Numbered from the stretch's first letter, positions 8,848 through 17,624 are shown. The stretch is 64,000 nt of DNA from Thermoanaerobaculia bacterium (GCA_017883235.1 JADGNY010000009.1:25534-89533), one strand, 5' to 3'. The notes: generated by a model from the sequence alone, not told the origin. Translations and numbers: made by a program.

Positions 8848-9786
8848 TCAAAAAAACGACTGGCAATAACGGATCCACGCCCTCACAAACAGCGGGCAGC
8901 GCACGATCGACCGGCGGAGGTAGCCGCGCGCCCGGACATCGCCCCGACGGCGCAGTGCCTCTCCGATCGCGTAGAGCCCTCGCGCCTCTCCGCAGGGAGT
9001 TGTGTCGCGAACGACACGCAAGGCCTCGGCCCGGTGAAGGATCGCCTCGTCGCGCTCGCCGCGCTGCCGTGCCCGCATTGCCGAGAGCGAGAGCTTCGCT
9101 AACGCCTGCTGTGCCGCGCGCGCGCCGCCGCTGATGCTGCCTGGCGTGATCCGCGCGGTGTAGAGCGTCTCCTGCACGATCTGAAACTTCCCGAGAGCGG
9201 CTAGGCGATACCAGAGATCCCAATCCTGTCCGGCGGCGAAGGCGGCGCGGTAGCCGCCAGCGCGTTCGTAGGCGTCGCGGCGCATCATCACCGAGCCGTG
9301 ATGCGTCGGCCCGTCGACGACGCCCCATTCGCGCGATGGGTCGAGAATGGACGCCGGCTCCGATGACACGCCGCTGCCGCGCGTCTCATACAGCAGCTCC
9401 AGCTCTGGACCGACGTATGCGGTCCAGCAAGAGACGAAGACCAGATCCGGGTTGCCGTCGAGCAGAGCTTTCTGCGCGGCCAGGCGTTGCGGATGTGACG
9501 TATCCCCGGCGTCCCACCGCGCGAGGTACTTGCCATGCGCAGCGGCGCACCCAGTGATGAGGGCCCGGGTGAGGCCGCGGTTCTCCTGATGGATAACGCG
9601 CACCCGAGAGTCGAGGACTGCGAGCTGGTCAAGGATCCCTCCGGAAGAATCGGACGATCCATCATCGACGACGACGAGCTCGAAGTCGGCGTACCGTTGG
9701 GCCTGAATGCTGTCGAGCGTCGCCCGGAGGCTCTCCCCGGCGTTGTACGCGGCCATGATGACCGAAATCGCCGGCGTGGCTGTCAT
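8848..9786 (-). CDS. Family 2 glycosyltransferase, first gene of the leftward operon
   Basis: 312 residues: 'ISVIMAAYNAGESLRATLDS', 'ELVVVDDGSSDSSGG' and the acidic 'ARWDAGD' mark a GT-A GT2 enzyme. The C-terminal third is helical and Arg/Ala-rich, as in GT2 proteins with a small accessory tail. A TACAGT hexamer lies six bases before the ATG, so this gene probably opens the operon that runs to base 131. A pseudogene of a methyltransferase lies just upstream on the other strand. Confidence 0.85.
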   Translation of the reverse strand: MTATPAISVIMAAYNAGESLRATLDSIQAQRYADFELVVVDDGSSDSSGGILDQLAVLDSRVRVIHQENRGLTRALITGCAAAHGKYLARWDAGDTSHPQRLAAQKALLDGNPDLVFVSCWTAYVGPELELLYETRGSGVSSEPASILDPSREWGVVDGPTHHGSVMMRRDAYERAGGYRAAFAAGQDWDLWYRLAALGKFQIVQETLYTARITPGSISGGARAAQQALAKLSLSAMRARQRGERDEAILHRAEALRVVRDTTPCGEARGLYAIGEALRRRGDVRARGYLRRSIVRCPLFVRAWIRYCQSFF

Positions 9787-9792
9787 GCTTCG

Positions 9793-9798
9793 ACTGTA
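9793..9798 (-). promoter_or_regulatory. Candidate -10 element (TACAGT) for leaderless start
   Basis: Reading on the minus strand, TACAGT is followed by six bases and then the ATG of the GT2 gene. The same layout (TANNNT, six to eight bases, start codon) recurs before several operon-first genes in this window. No convincing -35 box is seen. Confidence 0.4.
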
Positions 9799-9829
9799 GG
9801 ATACACCGATGAACTGAATGCGCCAGTGA

Positions 9830-10145
9830 GCCGCCTGCCGTGAGCTTCGCTTCCTCCCGCCGTTCCTCGCCTACCGCGGGCACCAGTGCTGGCTCACGGA
9901 CCTCGTTGGCTGCGCTCGCTTCCGCGAGTGTGCCCTCTTCGGCGGCGGATGGCTCGAGTCGACTACGACGAGCGTCGAGGCCACGTACTTCGCGCTCTTC
10001 GGAACGATGAACTTCAAGGGCGTGGCCTTGGTGCGGCGATTCGCTTATCCCGGATCGATCGTCTTCGAGATCGGAGCGAACATCGGCATCGAGACGCTCG
10101 CGCTGCTGGAAGCCGCGGCATTCCGTCGCCTCCTCCTGTGCGCGC
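9830..10145 (+). pseudogene. FkbM-family methyltransferase fragment
   Basis: An open frame without a good start codon translates to 'FLPPFLAYRGHQCW' and, further on, 'SIVFEIGANIGIETLALLEA'. The latter matches SAM-binding motif I of FkbM-type methyltransferases, and the former resembles their usual N-terminal region. After the motif the frame drifts into non-conserved sequence, so only about the first 90 to 100 residues remain of a protein normally near 250. It stands between two leftward operons on the opposite strand. FkbM enzymes often O-methylate sugars, so this may be a lost decoration step. Confidence 0.5.
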
Positions 10146-10193
10146 GTATGGCTGCCGCGCCTGCCACTCACCAACCCGCTGCGCTGGTCAGCG

Positions 10194-11645
10194 TCACCAG
10201 CAGGACGAAGGGAGGTTTGCCGATTCGTTCGATTCTCCGGGACGCCGAATCCTCTGCAGGATCAGCGGTCCGAATCCCCACGCGCTGTGTGTGTGGAACG
10301 GGCCGATCGAAAACGGTTTCCGGTTGAGGCGGTCGAGCACGACCCGGTATTCGTTGATGACGTGCGGTTCCTGATTGTAGAAGAGGTGTTGGCGTTCGCC
10401 GGGTGCGCCCGAGCCGTTGCCTGTCAGAACCAGGTAATCGATGCGATCCCAGCCTGGATAGGCATCGGAAGCGAAGACGTGATATTTCGCGCCGAGGGCT
10501 GGCCAGTAGTCGTAGACCATCACCGTGCTCGTCCGCGGGATTATCGATTCGACAAGCCGCAGGTTCGCCTCGAGCCGCTGGTCTTCAGGCAGCGTGGCCA
10601 TCACGGTCCAGGAGATCAGAACGCGCGAGATCGCGAGGAGATAGACCGGCAGCCCGAGAGCGGCTAGCAATCCCCGGTGGTTTGTGCGCTCATACAAAGT
10701 AAAGTCGATCGCGAGGAGCATCGGGCCCACAATCCAGACATAGTAGAACTCTCGAGGGAAGAGCACCGGAATCGCGAGCTGGACGATCAACGGAACGAGC
10801 CACAGATTTCGATTGCGCCTTCCAGCGACGGCGATCGGAATCAGCATGGCGATCGCGGCCGGAGTCGGTGTGCGTCCGTAGCGAAAGCCGTCCAGGATCA
10901 TCGACCAGGATCGTCCGGAAGCCTGCCCGGCCCCTGTTGTGATCGATGAGAGCGTATCCCCGACGGATACCGCGCTCGCGTATGCCAGGATGCTACCGAA
11001 CGTCACTGCGGCCGTAGCCAGCCACAGCATGACGTTCGCGGGCCGATTGCGGCGGAGAAGCACGAGCCAGCCGATGAAAAATGCCGCGGCGATACTGGTT
11101 GCTCCCGCGAGTCCTTCGAGGATCCCAGCAATGAACCAGGCGCTGCGTTTCTCGGAGCGAACGCAAAGAATCCAACCGACGAATGCCAGGATCATTGCCA
11201 GTCCTTCTGGACGTCCATGCAACGTCAACGGAAGAACGAACAGTGCCGCCAGCGCTCCAGGCCAGCGTGGTCCACTCCGATTCAGCGTTCGGGCCACCGC
11301 GTACGTCACCCACGATAAGAGGAGGGAGATCGCCACGTCGAACGCAACGCTCGTTCGCAAGGTGAACCCGAAGAGGCGTACCCAGATACCAAACGCCAGC
11401 GGAAAGAGCGGCAGGCCTATCCCTCGGCAGTGAACCTCTTTCGACCAGTACGGGACGCCCTCCTCCTCCGTGGCGACGAGGCGGCCGTGCAGACCCCATT
11501 CACGGCCCGCCGCTTTGTAGGCGATCTCGTCGTGGGCAATGAAACGGCCGTAGGTGACGAGGAGAGCAGCGTATGCCAGCTGTCCCGCGATCAGGAGTGC
11601 CAAGGCAATCCGATCCCAGCTCGTTCGTGTCGTTTTCGTCGTCAT
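10194..11645 (-). CDS. GT-C fold membrane glycosyltransferase (ArnT/PMT-like)
   Basis: About 483 residues with many membrane segments. An acidic pair in the first periplasmic loop, 'RFIAHDEIAY', is where GT-C enzymes of the ArnT/PMT group place their catalytic Asp. Such enzymes transfer a sugar from a polyprenyl-phosphate donor to an acceptor on the outer face of the membrane. I prefer the ATG at 11645 ('MTTKTTRTSW') to the track start 22 codons earlier, whose extra residues are not hydrophobic. Two ArnE/ArnF-like genes sit directly upstream, supporting use of a flipped lipid-linked sugar. Overall resemblance is structural rather than to a named enzyme. Confidence 0.7.
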   Translation of the reverse strand: MTTKTTRTSWDRIALALLIAGQLAYAALLVTYGRFIAHDEIAYKAAGREWGLHGRLVATEEEGVPYWSKEVHCRGIGLPLFPLAFGIWVRLFGFTLRTSVAFDVAISLLLSWVTYAVARTLNRSGPRWPGALAALFVLPLTLHGRPEGLAMILAFVGWILCVRSEKRSAWFIAGILEGLAGATSIAAAFFIGWLVLLRRNRPANVMLWLATAAVTFGSILAYASAVSVGDTLSSITTGAGQASGRSWSMILDGFRYGRTPTPAAIAMLIPIAVAGRRNRNLWLVPLIVQLAIPVLFPREFYYVWIVGPMLLAIDFTLYERTNHRGLLAALGLPVYLLAISRVLISWTVMATLPEDQRLEANLRLVESIIPRTSTVMVYDYWPALGAKYHVFASDAYPGWDRIDYLVLTGNGSGAPGERQHLFYNQEPHVINEYRVVLDRLNRKPFSIGPFHTHSAWGFGPLILQRIRRPGESNESANLPSSCW

Positions 11646-11744
11646 CGCCTTCGGTGCTGCCTGATAAGTGGCGGGGAACAAGATGCGCTCAGGATAGCCG
11701 AGTCGAGTCATGCGGGCGAGGAATCGCTGCCGGAGTCTCAGACA

Positions 11745-12092
11745 TCAGAGTGACCCCAGATTGAAGATGATGATCCCGGCGAGAATCATCAGCATTCCCC
11801 AGAGGTGGTGCCTCCGCATCTTCTCGCCAAGGACGGCCACGGAGAGGACCGTCACGACGACGAATCCGAGCGGCGCGAGCGATACGGTCACGTGGAGGGG
11901 AAGAGTCTTCAGCGCGATCGTGGAAGTCACTGTGGATAAAAGCATCAGAGTGTAGCCAGCGATCGAGAACGGATCGAAAAATGACGCCAGCAGCCAGCGT
12001 TCGCGCCCGCGGAGCGCACCTCTCTTCAGCAGAAGCTGGCCGCTCGACGCCATGACGATCCCGGCGAGGAAGATCAGAATTGCTTTGGTCAA
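11745..12092 (-). CDS. Small multidrug-resistance/EamA-type membrane protein (ArnF-like)
   Basis: About 115 residues with four predicted membrane helices. 'LIFLAGIVMASSGQLLLKRG' opens the protein and 'LGEKMRRHHLWGMLMILAGI' lies near the end; this is the pattern of ArnE/ArnF and EmrE-like proteins. The start is a TTG whose last bases overlap the upstream stop as TTGA, with GGAGGA upstream. Paired ArnE/ArnF proteins flip undecaprenyl-phosphate aminoarabinose across the inner membrane, and the neighbouring GT-C transferase fits that use. The track start is 125 codons too early. Confidence 0.72.
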   Translation of the reverse strand: MTKAILIFLAGIVMASSGQLLLKRGALRGRERWLLASFFDPFSIAGYTLMLLSTVTSTIALKTLPLHVTVSLAPLGFVVVTVLSVAVLGEKMRRHHLWGMLMILAGIIIFNLGSL

Positions 12093-12451
12093 GGGAGATC
12101 CTCCCGCACGACGAGGTAGACCCCGGCGACAATGACCGCCGCGCCAGCGACATTTGCGATGGTCACGCGTTCGAAAAAGAAGATCCTGCTTGCCACGAGT
12201 ACCAGGAAGTAGTTCAGGCTCGTGACCAGATATGCGACGAAGAGCCGGACTTCTCGCAGGACGAGTTGCCAGCAGAAGGCCTGGAGGACGAGAAGAGCCA
12301 AGCATCCGAGATACCAGGGGCTGGTGAGAAACGCGCCGAGGCTTGGTCTCCCCATGAGTAGGGCGGCAGTCTTGCCAAGAATAGCGACCACAGTTTGCAG
12401 AAGAAGAGACAAGCCCAGGAAGAGCCAAGACGCCGGGATTCGGCTTTTCAT
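12089..12451 (-). CDS. Small multidrug-resistance/EamA-type membrane protein (ArnE-like)
   Basis: 120 residues, four membrane helices. 'VTSLNYFLVLVASRIFFFER' followed by 'VAGAAVIVAGVYLVV' is the SMR/EamA signature of the last two helices. It overlaps the downstream partner by four bases, so the two are expected to be made together and to form a heterodimer, as ArnE and ArnF do. The carried substrate is probably a polyprenyl-linked sugar rather than a drug, judging by context. Confidence 0.72.
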   Translation of the reverse strand: MKSRIPASWLFLGLSLLLQTVVAILGKTAALLMGRPSLGAFLTSPWYLGCLALLVLQAFCWQLVLREVRLFVAYLVTSLNYFLVLVASRIFFFERVTIANVAGAAVIVAGVYLVVREDLP

Positions 12452-12530
12452 CAGTGCACGACCGCAAGAACGCCGGCCAACGGATCAGAATAGCAACGCG
12501 GCGCGCCGCCGGGTAACGCGATCGCGCCGC

Positions 12531-13268
12531 TCATGCAGCGTAAACCTTGCGCAGAACGACGAATGTTTGAGCGACTCGGTATTTCAGCGCGCTCATCTCG
12601 AGATTGAGGATCGGATAGTTGCGCGCCGAGACGTGCGTGGTGATCCGGGTAGTTCCTTGTCGGATGAGCTCGTTGTATTCATGAAACGCCGTAAGCGGAG
12701 CAAGCCCGGCTCCCTTGTAGTCGGGGTGGACTCCTCCCAGCAGCATGAGGGCCTCGCCGTTGCCGATAAGACGGTGTGTCTTCATGGCCAGGGTCCTTCC
12801 GCTCTGCGTTTCGACTAGACGGTAAACTCGCTCGTCGGGCCGTTCGAACGATTGTCGTACATAGGCCTCATATCGCTTTCCGGAAAGAGTTCGTGCGTCT
12901 GTGAACCAGGGGTCGACAAGCCAACGGTCATCTGTGAAGGTCTCGCGGACGATTCCCAGCACATCTTCCAGTGCGGAAGCGTCCTCAACGTGCTCGAACC
13001 GATACAGCCCGTCAGCAATCTCGAACGGTTGTTTGAGCTTGAAGGTGAGGCGCAATTGAGTCTCGATGAAGCGGAATCCAGCCTCCTCGAATCGATGAAT
13101 CAGCGCAACATCCTCGATCTTCAGCTTGCAAAGCACGTACGCGGGACGAAACCGGGCAGAGTAGTCTCGTTCCGCTGCGACAACGTCGTCTCCTCCTACC
13201 GGGTCGATCAAATCCAGCACCGGCCGCCCAAGCACCCGCGAGTCGATCTCGTTTTGTCGGATTTCCAT
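12531..13268 (-). CDS. GNAT-family acyltransferase (WecD-like)
   Basis: About 245 residues from 'MEIRQNEIDSRVLGRP'. The C-terminal half carries GNAT features: 'LMLLGGVHPDYKGAGLAPL' corresponds to the acyl-CoA/pantetheine-binding region. The layout (less conserved N-terminal domain plus C-terminal GNAT) recalls WecD, which N-acetylates dTDP-4-amino-4,6-dideoxygalactose. It ends an operon with two ACPs, a KAS III and a reductase, so the donor could be an acyl-ACP. The track start is 54 codons upstream and out of family. Confidence 0.65.
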   Translation of the reverse strand: MEIRQNEIDSRVLGRPVLDLIDPVGGDDVVAAERDYSARFRPAYVLCKLKIEDVALIHRFEEAGFRFIETQLRLTFKLKQPFEIADGLYRFEHVEDASALEDVLGIVRETFTDDRWLVDPWFTDARTLSGKRYEAYVRQSFERPDERVYRLVETQSGRTLAMKTHRLIGNGEALMLLGGVHPDYKGAGLAPLTAFHEYNELIRQGTTRITTHVSARNYPILNLEMSALKYRVAQTFVVLRKVYAA

Positions 13269-13273
13269 GACGG

Positions 13274-14122
13274 TTAAAGGGCGACCATGTTCTCTGCGTA
13301 GAAATGCGTGTCTTGGTGTTCGCGAGAGTACGGCGTAGCCAGAAAGTAGTCGATGTCGCCTAGAAGCCGGTTTTCGATGGCGCGATACCCTGCGGGCTCG
13401 GCGATCGAGCTGATGTAGCTGTCTCCGCACTGGACTTCGAGCATTACCCGCTCGCCTCGCATCGCGTCCACGAATCTCGTGCTACCGGTGGGCACGACCC
13501 CTTCGTAGCGTACAAACAGGGTCCAGGTCTCCTCGCGTGCTTTCCCTCCGTCGGTCACGGTCCCCTTAAACTCCCGGTCGTATCGGTAGGGAACTTCGAG
13601 ACGTTTCTCCACATAGTGCGTGTATGTGAAGCATTTCGCCGGGCTGACGCCAAGAAAGAGGAAGCGGACCTTGTCGCCGAGATCGTGGATCCGGTCGAAC
13701 GTACCTCCTCGTCCCAGCGACGTGTGCGGAAGGTCGCGAATGATGCCCTTGTAGCGGCCGGATACGGCCACTGACATCAAAGGGTCGGGTGATCGCTCGC
13801 TCTCCGGCAGACCGCGAAAAAACTCATTCAGCGCACCCATCTGTGATTTTGAGCGCTGCGCATCGAAAGCCGTACCGTTGCAGAAGCTGAACGTGAACGC
13901 AGGCATGACGATCGTGCCGACACCGGTTGCGTGGAGGACCTCGATCACGGCCTCCAGCAGTCCGCGCCGTCCGAGGTCAGGATTCGGAAGGCCGAATGAC
14001 ATCTCCGAGTGCATATAAAGAAGATCGCAGTCTGGCGCCTTGACGTCCTGCAAGCACTGGAGGATGTCTCGATTGGTGATCCAGCGGCCGTCCGCGGTCT
14101 GAAAGAGATTTAGAAGTTGCAT
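13274..14122 (-). CDS. AAC(3)-family N-acetyltransferase-like protein
   Basis: 282 residues. 'PHTSLGRGGTFDRIHDLGDK' and 'LFLGVSPAKCFTYTHYVE' are typical of the Antibiotic_NAT fold (aminoglycoside 3-N-acetyltransferase/YokD). Members in polysaccharide clusters are thought to acylate amino sugars, using CoA or carrier-bound acyl groups. Here it lies between a reductase and a GNAT protein in an ACP/KAS III operon, so a role in N-acyl sugar formation is more likely than drug resistance. That role is inferred from context. Confidence 0.75.
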   Translation of the reverse strand: MQLLNLFQTADGRWITNRDILQCLQDVKAPDCDLLYMHSEMSFGLPNPDLGRRGLLEAVIEVLHATGVGTIVMPAFTFSFCNGTAFDAQRSKSQMGALNEFFRGLPESERSPDPLMSVAVSGRYKGIIRDLPHTSLGRGGTFDRIHDLGDKVRFLFLGVSPAKCFTYTHYVEKRLEVPYRYDREFKGTVTDGGKAREETWTLFVRYEGVVPTGSTRFVDAMRGERVMLEVQCGDSYISSIAEPAGYRAIENRLLGDIDYFLATPYSREHQDTHFYAENMVAL

Positions 14123-14133
14123 CGACGTATCCG

Positions 14134-14862
14134 CTACCGAACGGTCAGCCCACCATCTACTACCATGCTACTGCCGGTGATCCATGACGCCTTTTCGGAG
14201 AGGAGAAATTCGACGGCATCAACGACGTCGGAGATCTTCCCCAGCCCCAGCAAGTACAGCTCCCTATTCCTTGCTGACAGCTCCGGATCGCGCAACACTG
14301 CCTGAGCCATGTTGGTCGGTACGCCGCCGGCGACGATCGAGTTCAGCCTCACGTCCGGTGCGAGCTCGACCGCAAGAGAGCGCATCATGGCGTCAATGGC
14401 GCCCTTGCTTGCCGAGTAGATCGCCTGGCCTTTGGTCCCTCGGATGCTGTACGAGCTCGACAGGAAGACGACGTTGGAAAGGTGGCGGCCATTTACCGGC
14501 CGGCGCAGAAGAGCGCGGATGATCTGAACGGCCGCCAGAAAGTTGACATCCATGATCTCCGCCACGGTCTCGCAATCCATGTCCCTCATCGGAAGGACTT
14601 TGACGATGCCGGCGCTATGAACGAACGCATCGACGGCCGCTTCGTGAGTTTTCAGAAAAGCACTGAGAGCGTCGGTCGCGGAAGTCACGTTGCGAAGGTC
14701 GAAAGGCCAGAGGAGATGCGGACCGCCGCCGATCGACGACTGCAGAGCAGCGAGGCGCTCCGACGACCGGCCGCAGAGAATGAGGGGCCGGAGAGGCGCA
14801 AGGCGGCGAGCGATCGCCTCGCCGATGCCGGACGAAGCGCCGGTGATCAGCGTGAAGCTCAC
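14134..14862 (-). CDS. Short-chain dehydrogenase/reductase (3-ketoacyl-ACP reductase-like)
   Basis: About 242 residues. 'LITGASSGIGEAIARRL' binds the nicotinamide cofactor; 'IYSASKGAID' gives the catalytic YxxxK after a Ser-rich strand. A GTG start overlaps the ACP stop as GTGA. With KAS III and ACPs beside it, the likely job is reducing a 3-ketoacyl-ACP to 3-hydroxyacyl-ACP, as FabG does, on a short chain destined for a sugar. A sugar-nucleotide dehydrogenase role cannot be excluded. Confidence 0.8.
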   Translation of the reverse strand: MSFTLITGASSGIGEAIARRLAPLRPLILCGRSSERLAALQSSIGGGPHLLWPFDLRNVTSATDALSAFLKTHEAAVDAFVHSAGIVKVLPMRDMDCETVAEIMDVNFLAAVQIIRALLRRPVNGRHLSNVVFLSSSYSIRGTKGQAIYSASKGAIDAMMRSLAVELAPDVRLNSIVAGGVPTNMAQAVLRDPELSARNRELYLLGLGKISDVVDAVEFLLSEKASWITGSSMVVDGGLTVR

Positions 14863-15083
14863 GGCCCCTTCCGCGCTTCCACGAGCCGCCGCAGATCTCC
14901 AACGGTAGCCGAGTTTTTCAGGTCGTCGGCCGAGATGGTTACCCGGTAGTGTCTGTCGATCATCGCCACAAGCGACAACGCAGTGAGCGAGTCCCACTCT
15001 TCGCAGTCACGAAGCACAGTTTCATCGTCAGCCACATCGAGCTCGAGAACCTCGGCTGCCTTTTCGAGAAATGGATCCGTCAT
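14859..15083 (-). CDS. Acyl carrier protein
   Basis: 74 residues. The phosphopantetheine site is Ser32 in 'EEWDSLTALSLVAMID'. It overlaps the KAS III stop (ATGA) and the reductase start (GTGA), so three proteins are translationally coupled. It would carry the growing acyl chain between KAS III, the reductase and an acyltransferase. Acidic and of normal ACP length. Confidence 0.85.
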   Translation of the reverse strand: MTDPFLEKAAEVLELDVADDETVLRDCEEWDSLTALSLVAMIDRHYRVTISADDLKNSATVGDLRRLVEARKGP

Positions 15084-16165
15084 GCGGCAACTCCCTCAGA
15101 CGTGTAGTCGATCGTGTCACAAACGGCCAGCGGTCCGACGTTCATCACCATCGACGCCCAGGTGAGGCCAACCCCGAAGCCGGCAAAACAGAGGCGAAGG
15201 CTCTGGTCGCGGAGCTGCGCGCCCAGGTTGAACGTGACGTTCGTCGGAATCGTGGCACCGCTGCCGTTGCCAAAATGCTCGACGACATTGTTCGGCATGC
15301 GCTCGTGCGCGATGCCCATTCGGTCTGCCAGTTTCTCGAGCATGAATCGGTTCGGCTGATGGAACATGAAATAGTCTATGTCGCCGCTGCTCAACCCTGC
15401 ATCACGGAGAAGGGACTCGATCATCGGCGGGACTTCAGTCTGGACGAAGTTGAAGACCGCAGTACCATTCATCGTCAGATGGTCTAGCGCGCGCCAGTTG
15501 TTGTCGCCCACGTCGCGTAGTTCGGCAGTTTCGACCGTCGAAGGAAGCCGGAAGCCTCCGGCCGGAATCATGAGCGCTTCGTGCCGGGAGCCGTCCATCT
15601 TCAGGTTGGCGTGGATCATTTCTCCGTCCGCGGAACGCTCGACGATCGTGATGCATGCGGCATCGCCCGCGAGAGGGTAGCTGTTTTTGTCTTTCGGTGA
15701 GACCCGATGGCTCAGAACGTCGGCGTTGATGACGACGACCTGCCGGATACTCTCTTGCTCGAGGAGCAGAAACGCCTGCATGAGGCCGACGAGGAAGCCG
15801 GCGCAACCTTGATTGATATCGAGACAGAATACGTCGTTCTTCAACCCCAGACGGCCCTGGATGATGTTGCTGGTGGCTGGCATGAGGTAGTCAGGCGACT
15901 GCGTCACCAGAACCAGCGCATCGATGGATTCAGCCTGGAGAACCCCCCGATCGATGAGATACCGGATACCGAATACGGAAAGATCGGAGACGCACGTCTC
16001 GGGAGTGGCCAGGCGATGCCGGTCGAATCCCATTACGGTCTTCAACTTCATCGACTTCGCTTCTGGGAAATCGAATGCCTTCATGTCCTCGAGGAAGGTC
16101 CGCTCGTTCGACGGCAGAACCGTGAGCATGCCGGCGACACGTTTGCCGCGAAACGTGAACTTCAC
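15080..16165 (-). CDS. 3-oxoacyl-ACP synthase III-like (KAS III)
   Basis: 361 residues, thiolase fold. Cys121 in 'DINQGCAGFL', His in 'MFHQPNRF' and Asn in 'EHFGNGSGAT' form the Cys-His-Asn triad of FabH-type enzymes, so it should be active. KAS III condenses an acyl-CoA with malonyl-ACP to start a short chain; some relatives transfer acyl groups instead. The gene is coupled to ACP genes on both sides (ATGA overlaps). Its location in a sugar locus points to a dedicated acyl substituent rather than membrane lipid. Confidence 0.85.
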   Translation of the reverse strand: MKFTFRGKRVAGMLTVLPSNERTFLEDMKAFDFPEAKSMKLKTVMGFDRHRLATPETCVSDLSVFGIRYLIDRGVLQAESIDALVLVTQSPDYLMPATSNIIQGRLGLKNDVFCLDINQGCAGFLVGLMQAFLLLEQESIRQVVVINADVLSHRVSPKDKNSYPLAGDAACITIVERSADGEMIHANLKMDGSRHEALMIPAGGFRLPSTVETAELRDVGDNNWRALDHLTMNGTAVFNFVQTEVPPMIESLLRDAGLSSGDIDYFMFHQPNRFMLEKLADRMGIAHERMPNNVVEHFGNGSGATIPTNVTFNLGAQLRDQSLRLCFAGFGVGLTWASMVMNVGPLAVCDTIDYTSEGVAA

Positions 16166-16392
16166 GGCTCGGCACCATGTTTCCGGAGCAGCGCTCCAAT
16201 CACTTCGAGACTCTTGAAGTTTTCCGGCACGATGTCCGTGCCAGCAATCGAGATGCCGTACGCTTTGTCCAGGGCGGACACCAGCATCATGATGTCGAAC
16301 GAGTCGAGCAGGCCGTCGTCGATCCAGTTGATCGAAGCCGCGAAGTCTTGTTCAGGACGGATGTCGCGGAGCGCATCCAGGATTCGAGCCAT
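16162..16392 (-). CDS. Acyl carrier protein
   Basis: About 76 residues from 'MARILDALRD', with phosphopantetheine Ser31 in 'DGLLDSFDIMMLVSALD'. The track start 23 codons upstream adds a non-conserved Arg-rich stretch; the chosen ATG follows AAGGTGG. First gene of the leftward acyl operon. The roughly 200 bases to the divergent ACP gene at 16592 must contain both promoters; I see no clear boxes there. Confidence 0.8.
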   Translation of the reverse strand: MARILDALRDIRPEQDFAASINWIDDGLLDSFDIMMLVSALDKAYGISIAGTDIVPENFKSLEVIGALLRKHGAEP

Positions 16393-16591
16393 TGCCACCT
16401 TTCTCCTGCGAGCGGATGTCGCTGCTGGACCCCGATGCTCACCGCGGTCGGGCACGAACATTGCGCCGCTCGCGTGGCGTAGAATACCGTACGAGCTCTG
16501 ACCGGACGAACACTATCTCCACAATCCAGGGTTCATTCGGACCAACTCCACAGCAACGCCCGTCGTCGGGTCGAGGAGTGAGACACAAGCC

Positions 16592-16900
16592 ATGACTGAA
16601 CCGCATTCACCCGGCGAAAACGAGCTTCTCGACCTCATACTCGCCGTCCTGAAGGAAGGGCCGAAGAGGGAAGGCGAGGATGTCCAGATTGGTCCCGCTA
16701 CGCCTTTGATCGGTGATAACGCACTGCTGGACTCGCTTGGTCTGGTCTCACTCATCACCGGACTGGAGCAGCGGCTTGATGATGAGTATGGAGTAGTAAT
16801 CGCCATCGCAATCGACGAAGCGATCGTCGAAGACGAAGGGCCGCTCCGTACACCAGCGACACTCGTCAAATACATTCGTTCTCTTATCAACGCACAATGA
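16592..16900 (+). CDS. Acyl or peptidyl carrier protein
   Basis: 102 residues. Ser48 in 'NALLDSLGLVSLITGLE' is the phosphopantetheine site. It is longer than the other carriers, with an acidic insertion ('IDEAIVEDEGPL') after helix II. It opens the rightward operon ACP-reductase-KAS III-GNAT. It could serve the KAS III of this operon or be loaded by the adenylation enzyme encoded at 19557-21083; the sequence does not decide. Confidence 0.8.
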   Translation: MTEPHSPGENELLDLILAVLKEGPKREGEDVQIGPATPLIGDNALLDSLGLVSLITGLEQRLDDEYGVVIAIAIDEAIVEDEGPLRTPATLVKYIRSLINAQ

Positions 16901-16904
16901 GCGT

Positions 16905-17621
16905 ATGGTGTGGCCGATGAGGGGCGACGAGGTTCTGCTCATTACCGGAACAAGCCGCGGTCTCGGCCTTGGATTGGCCGAGCAGTTCGTACGGGAGGGT
17001 TTTCGTGTGATCGGCTGCAGCCGGACTCCTCCGGTACGAGTGGTTGAAGGCCTTGACGACTATCGCGTGGACGTTACAAGCGATGAGCAGGTCCGATCGA
17101 TGATGTCGAAGATTCGCCGCGCCTATGGCCGGGTCGATGTACTGCTCAATAGTGCGGGAATGTATGCCGCGCAGTATCTCGCAATGACCTCCGTCGAGAA
17201 AGCACAAGCGGTACTCGCCACAAACGTTATAGGCACGTTACTCTGCAGCCGGGAAGCTGTGAAAGTCATGAAGATGAATTACTATGGCCGGATCGTCAAC
17301 CTGTCAACGATCGCCGTACCGCTTGCGAGTCCGGGAACGGCAATCTATGGAGCGTCAAAAGCAGCCGTGGAACAGTTGGGGCGGGTGCTCGCCAGAGAAG
17401 CTGCTTCTGACGGAATCACGGTGAATACCCTTGGGCTCTCGATCGTCGAGGGAGACGGTATGGGGTCTCACATTGGAAACGAAGCAGCAGAGGAAGCGCT
17501 GCGCGGAACGATTCTCGGTGTTCGCCTTACGATGAAGGATGTCATCCACGCAGTTCGTTTTCTTTCGAGTCCGGAGAGCGGGGCGCTGACGGGCCAGACG
17601 ATTTATCTGGGGGGGATCTGA
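16905..17621 (+). CDS. Short-chain dehydrogenase/reductase (ketoacyl-ACP reductase-like)
   Basis: 238 residues (or 234 from Met5). 'LLITGTSRGLGLGLAEQF' is the cofactor site and 'IYGASKAAVEQLG' holds the YxxxK. Four bases separate it from the ACP gene and three from the KAS III gene. It mirrors the reductase of the leftward operon and probably reduces a 3-ketoacyl chain on the neighbouring ACP. Confidence 0.8.
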   Translation: MVWPMRGDEVLLITGTSRGLGLGLAEQFVREGFRVIGCSRTPPVRVVEGLDDYRVDVTSDEQVRSMMSKIRRAYGRVDVLLNSAGMYAAQYLAMTSVEKAQAVLATNVIGTLLCSREAVKVMKMNYYGRIVNLSTIAVPLASPGTAIYGASKAAVEQLGRVLAREAASDGITVNTLGLSIVEGDGMGSHIGNEAAEEALRGTILGVRLTMKDVIHAVRFLSSPESGALTGQTIYLGGI

Positions 17622-17624
17622 GCG

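Noticed and set aside
13274-14122. Aminoglycoside resistance gene
   Set aside because: Family fold fits, but the position in an ACP/KAS III operon of a sugar locus makes sugar acylation more likely.
16393-16591. Bidirectional promoter with defined boxes
   Set aside because: A TAGAAT occurs, but spacing to any -35-like box or start codon is unconvincing.
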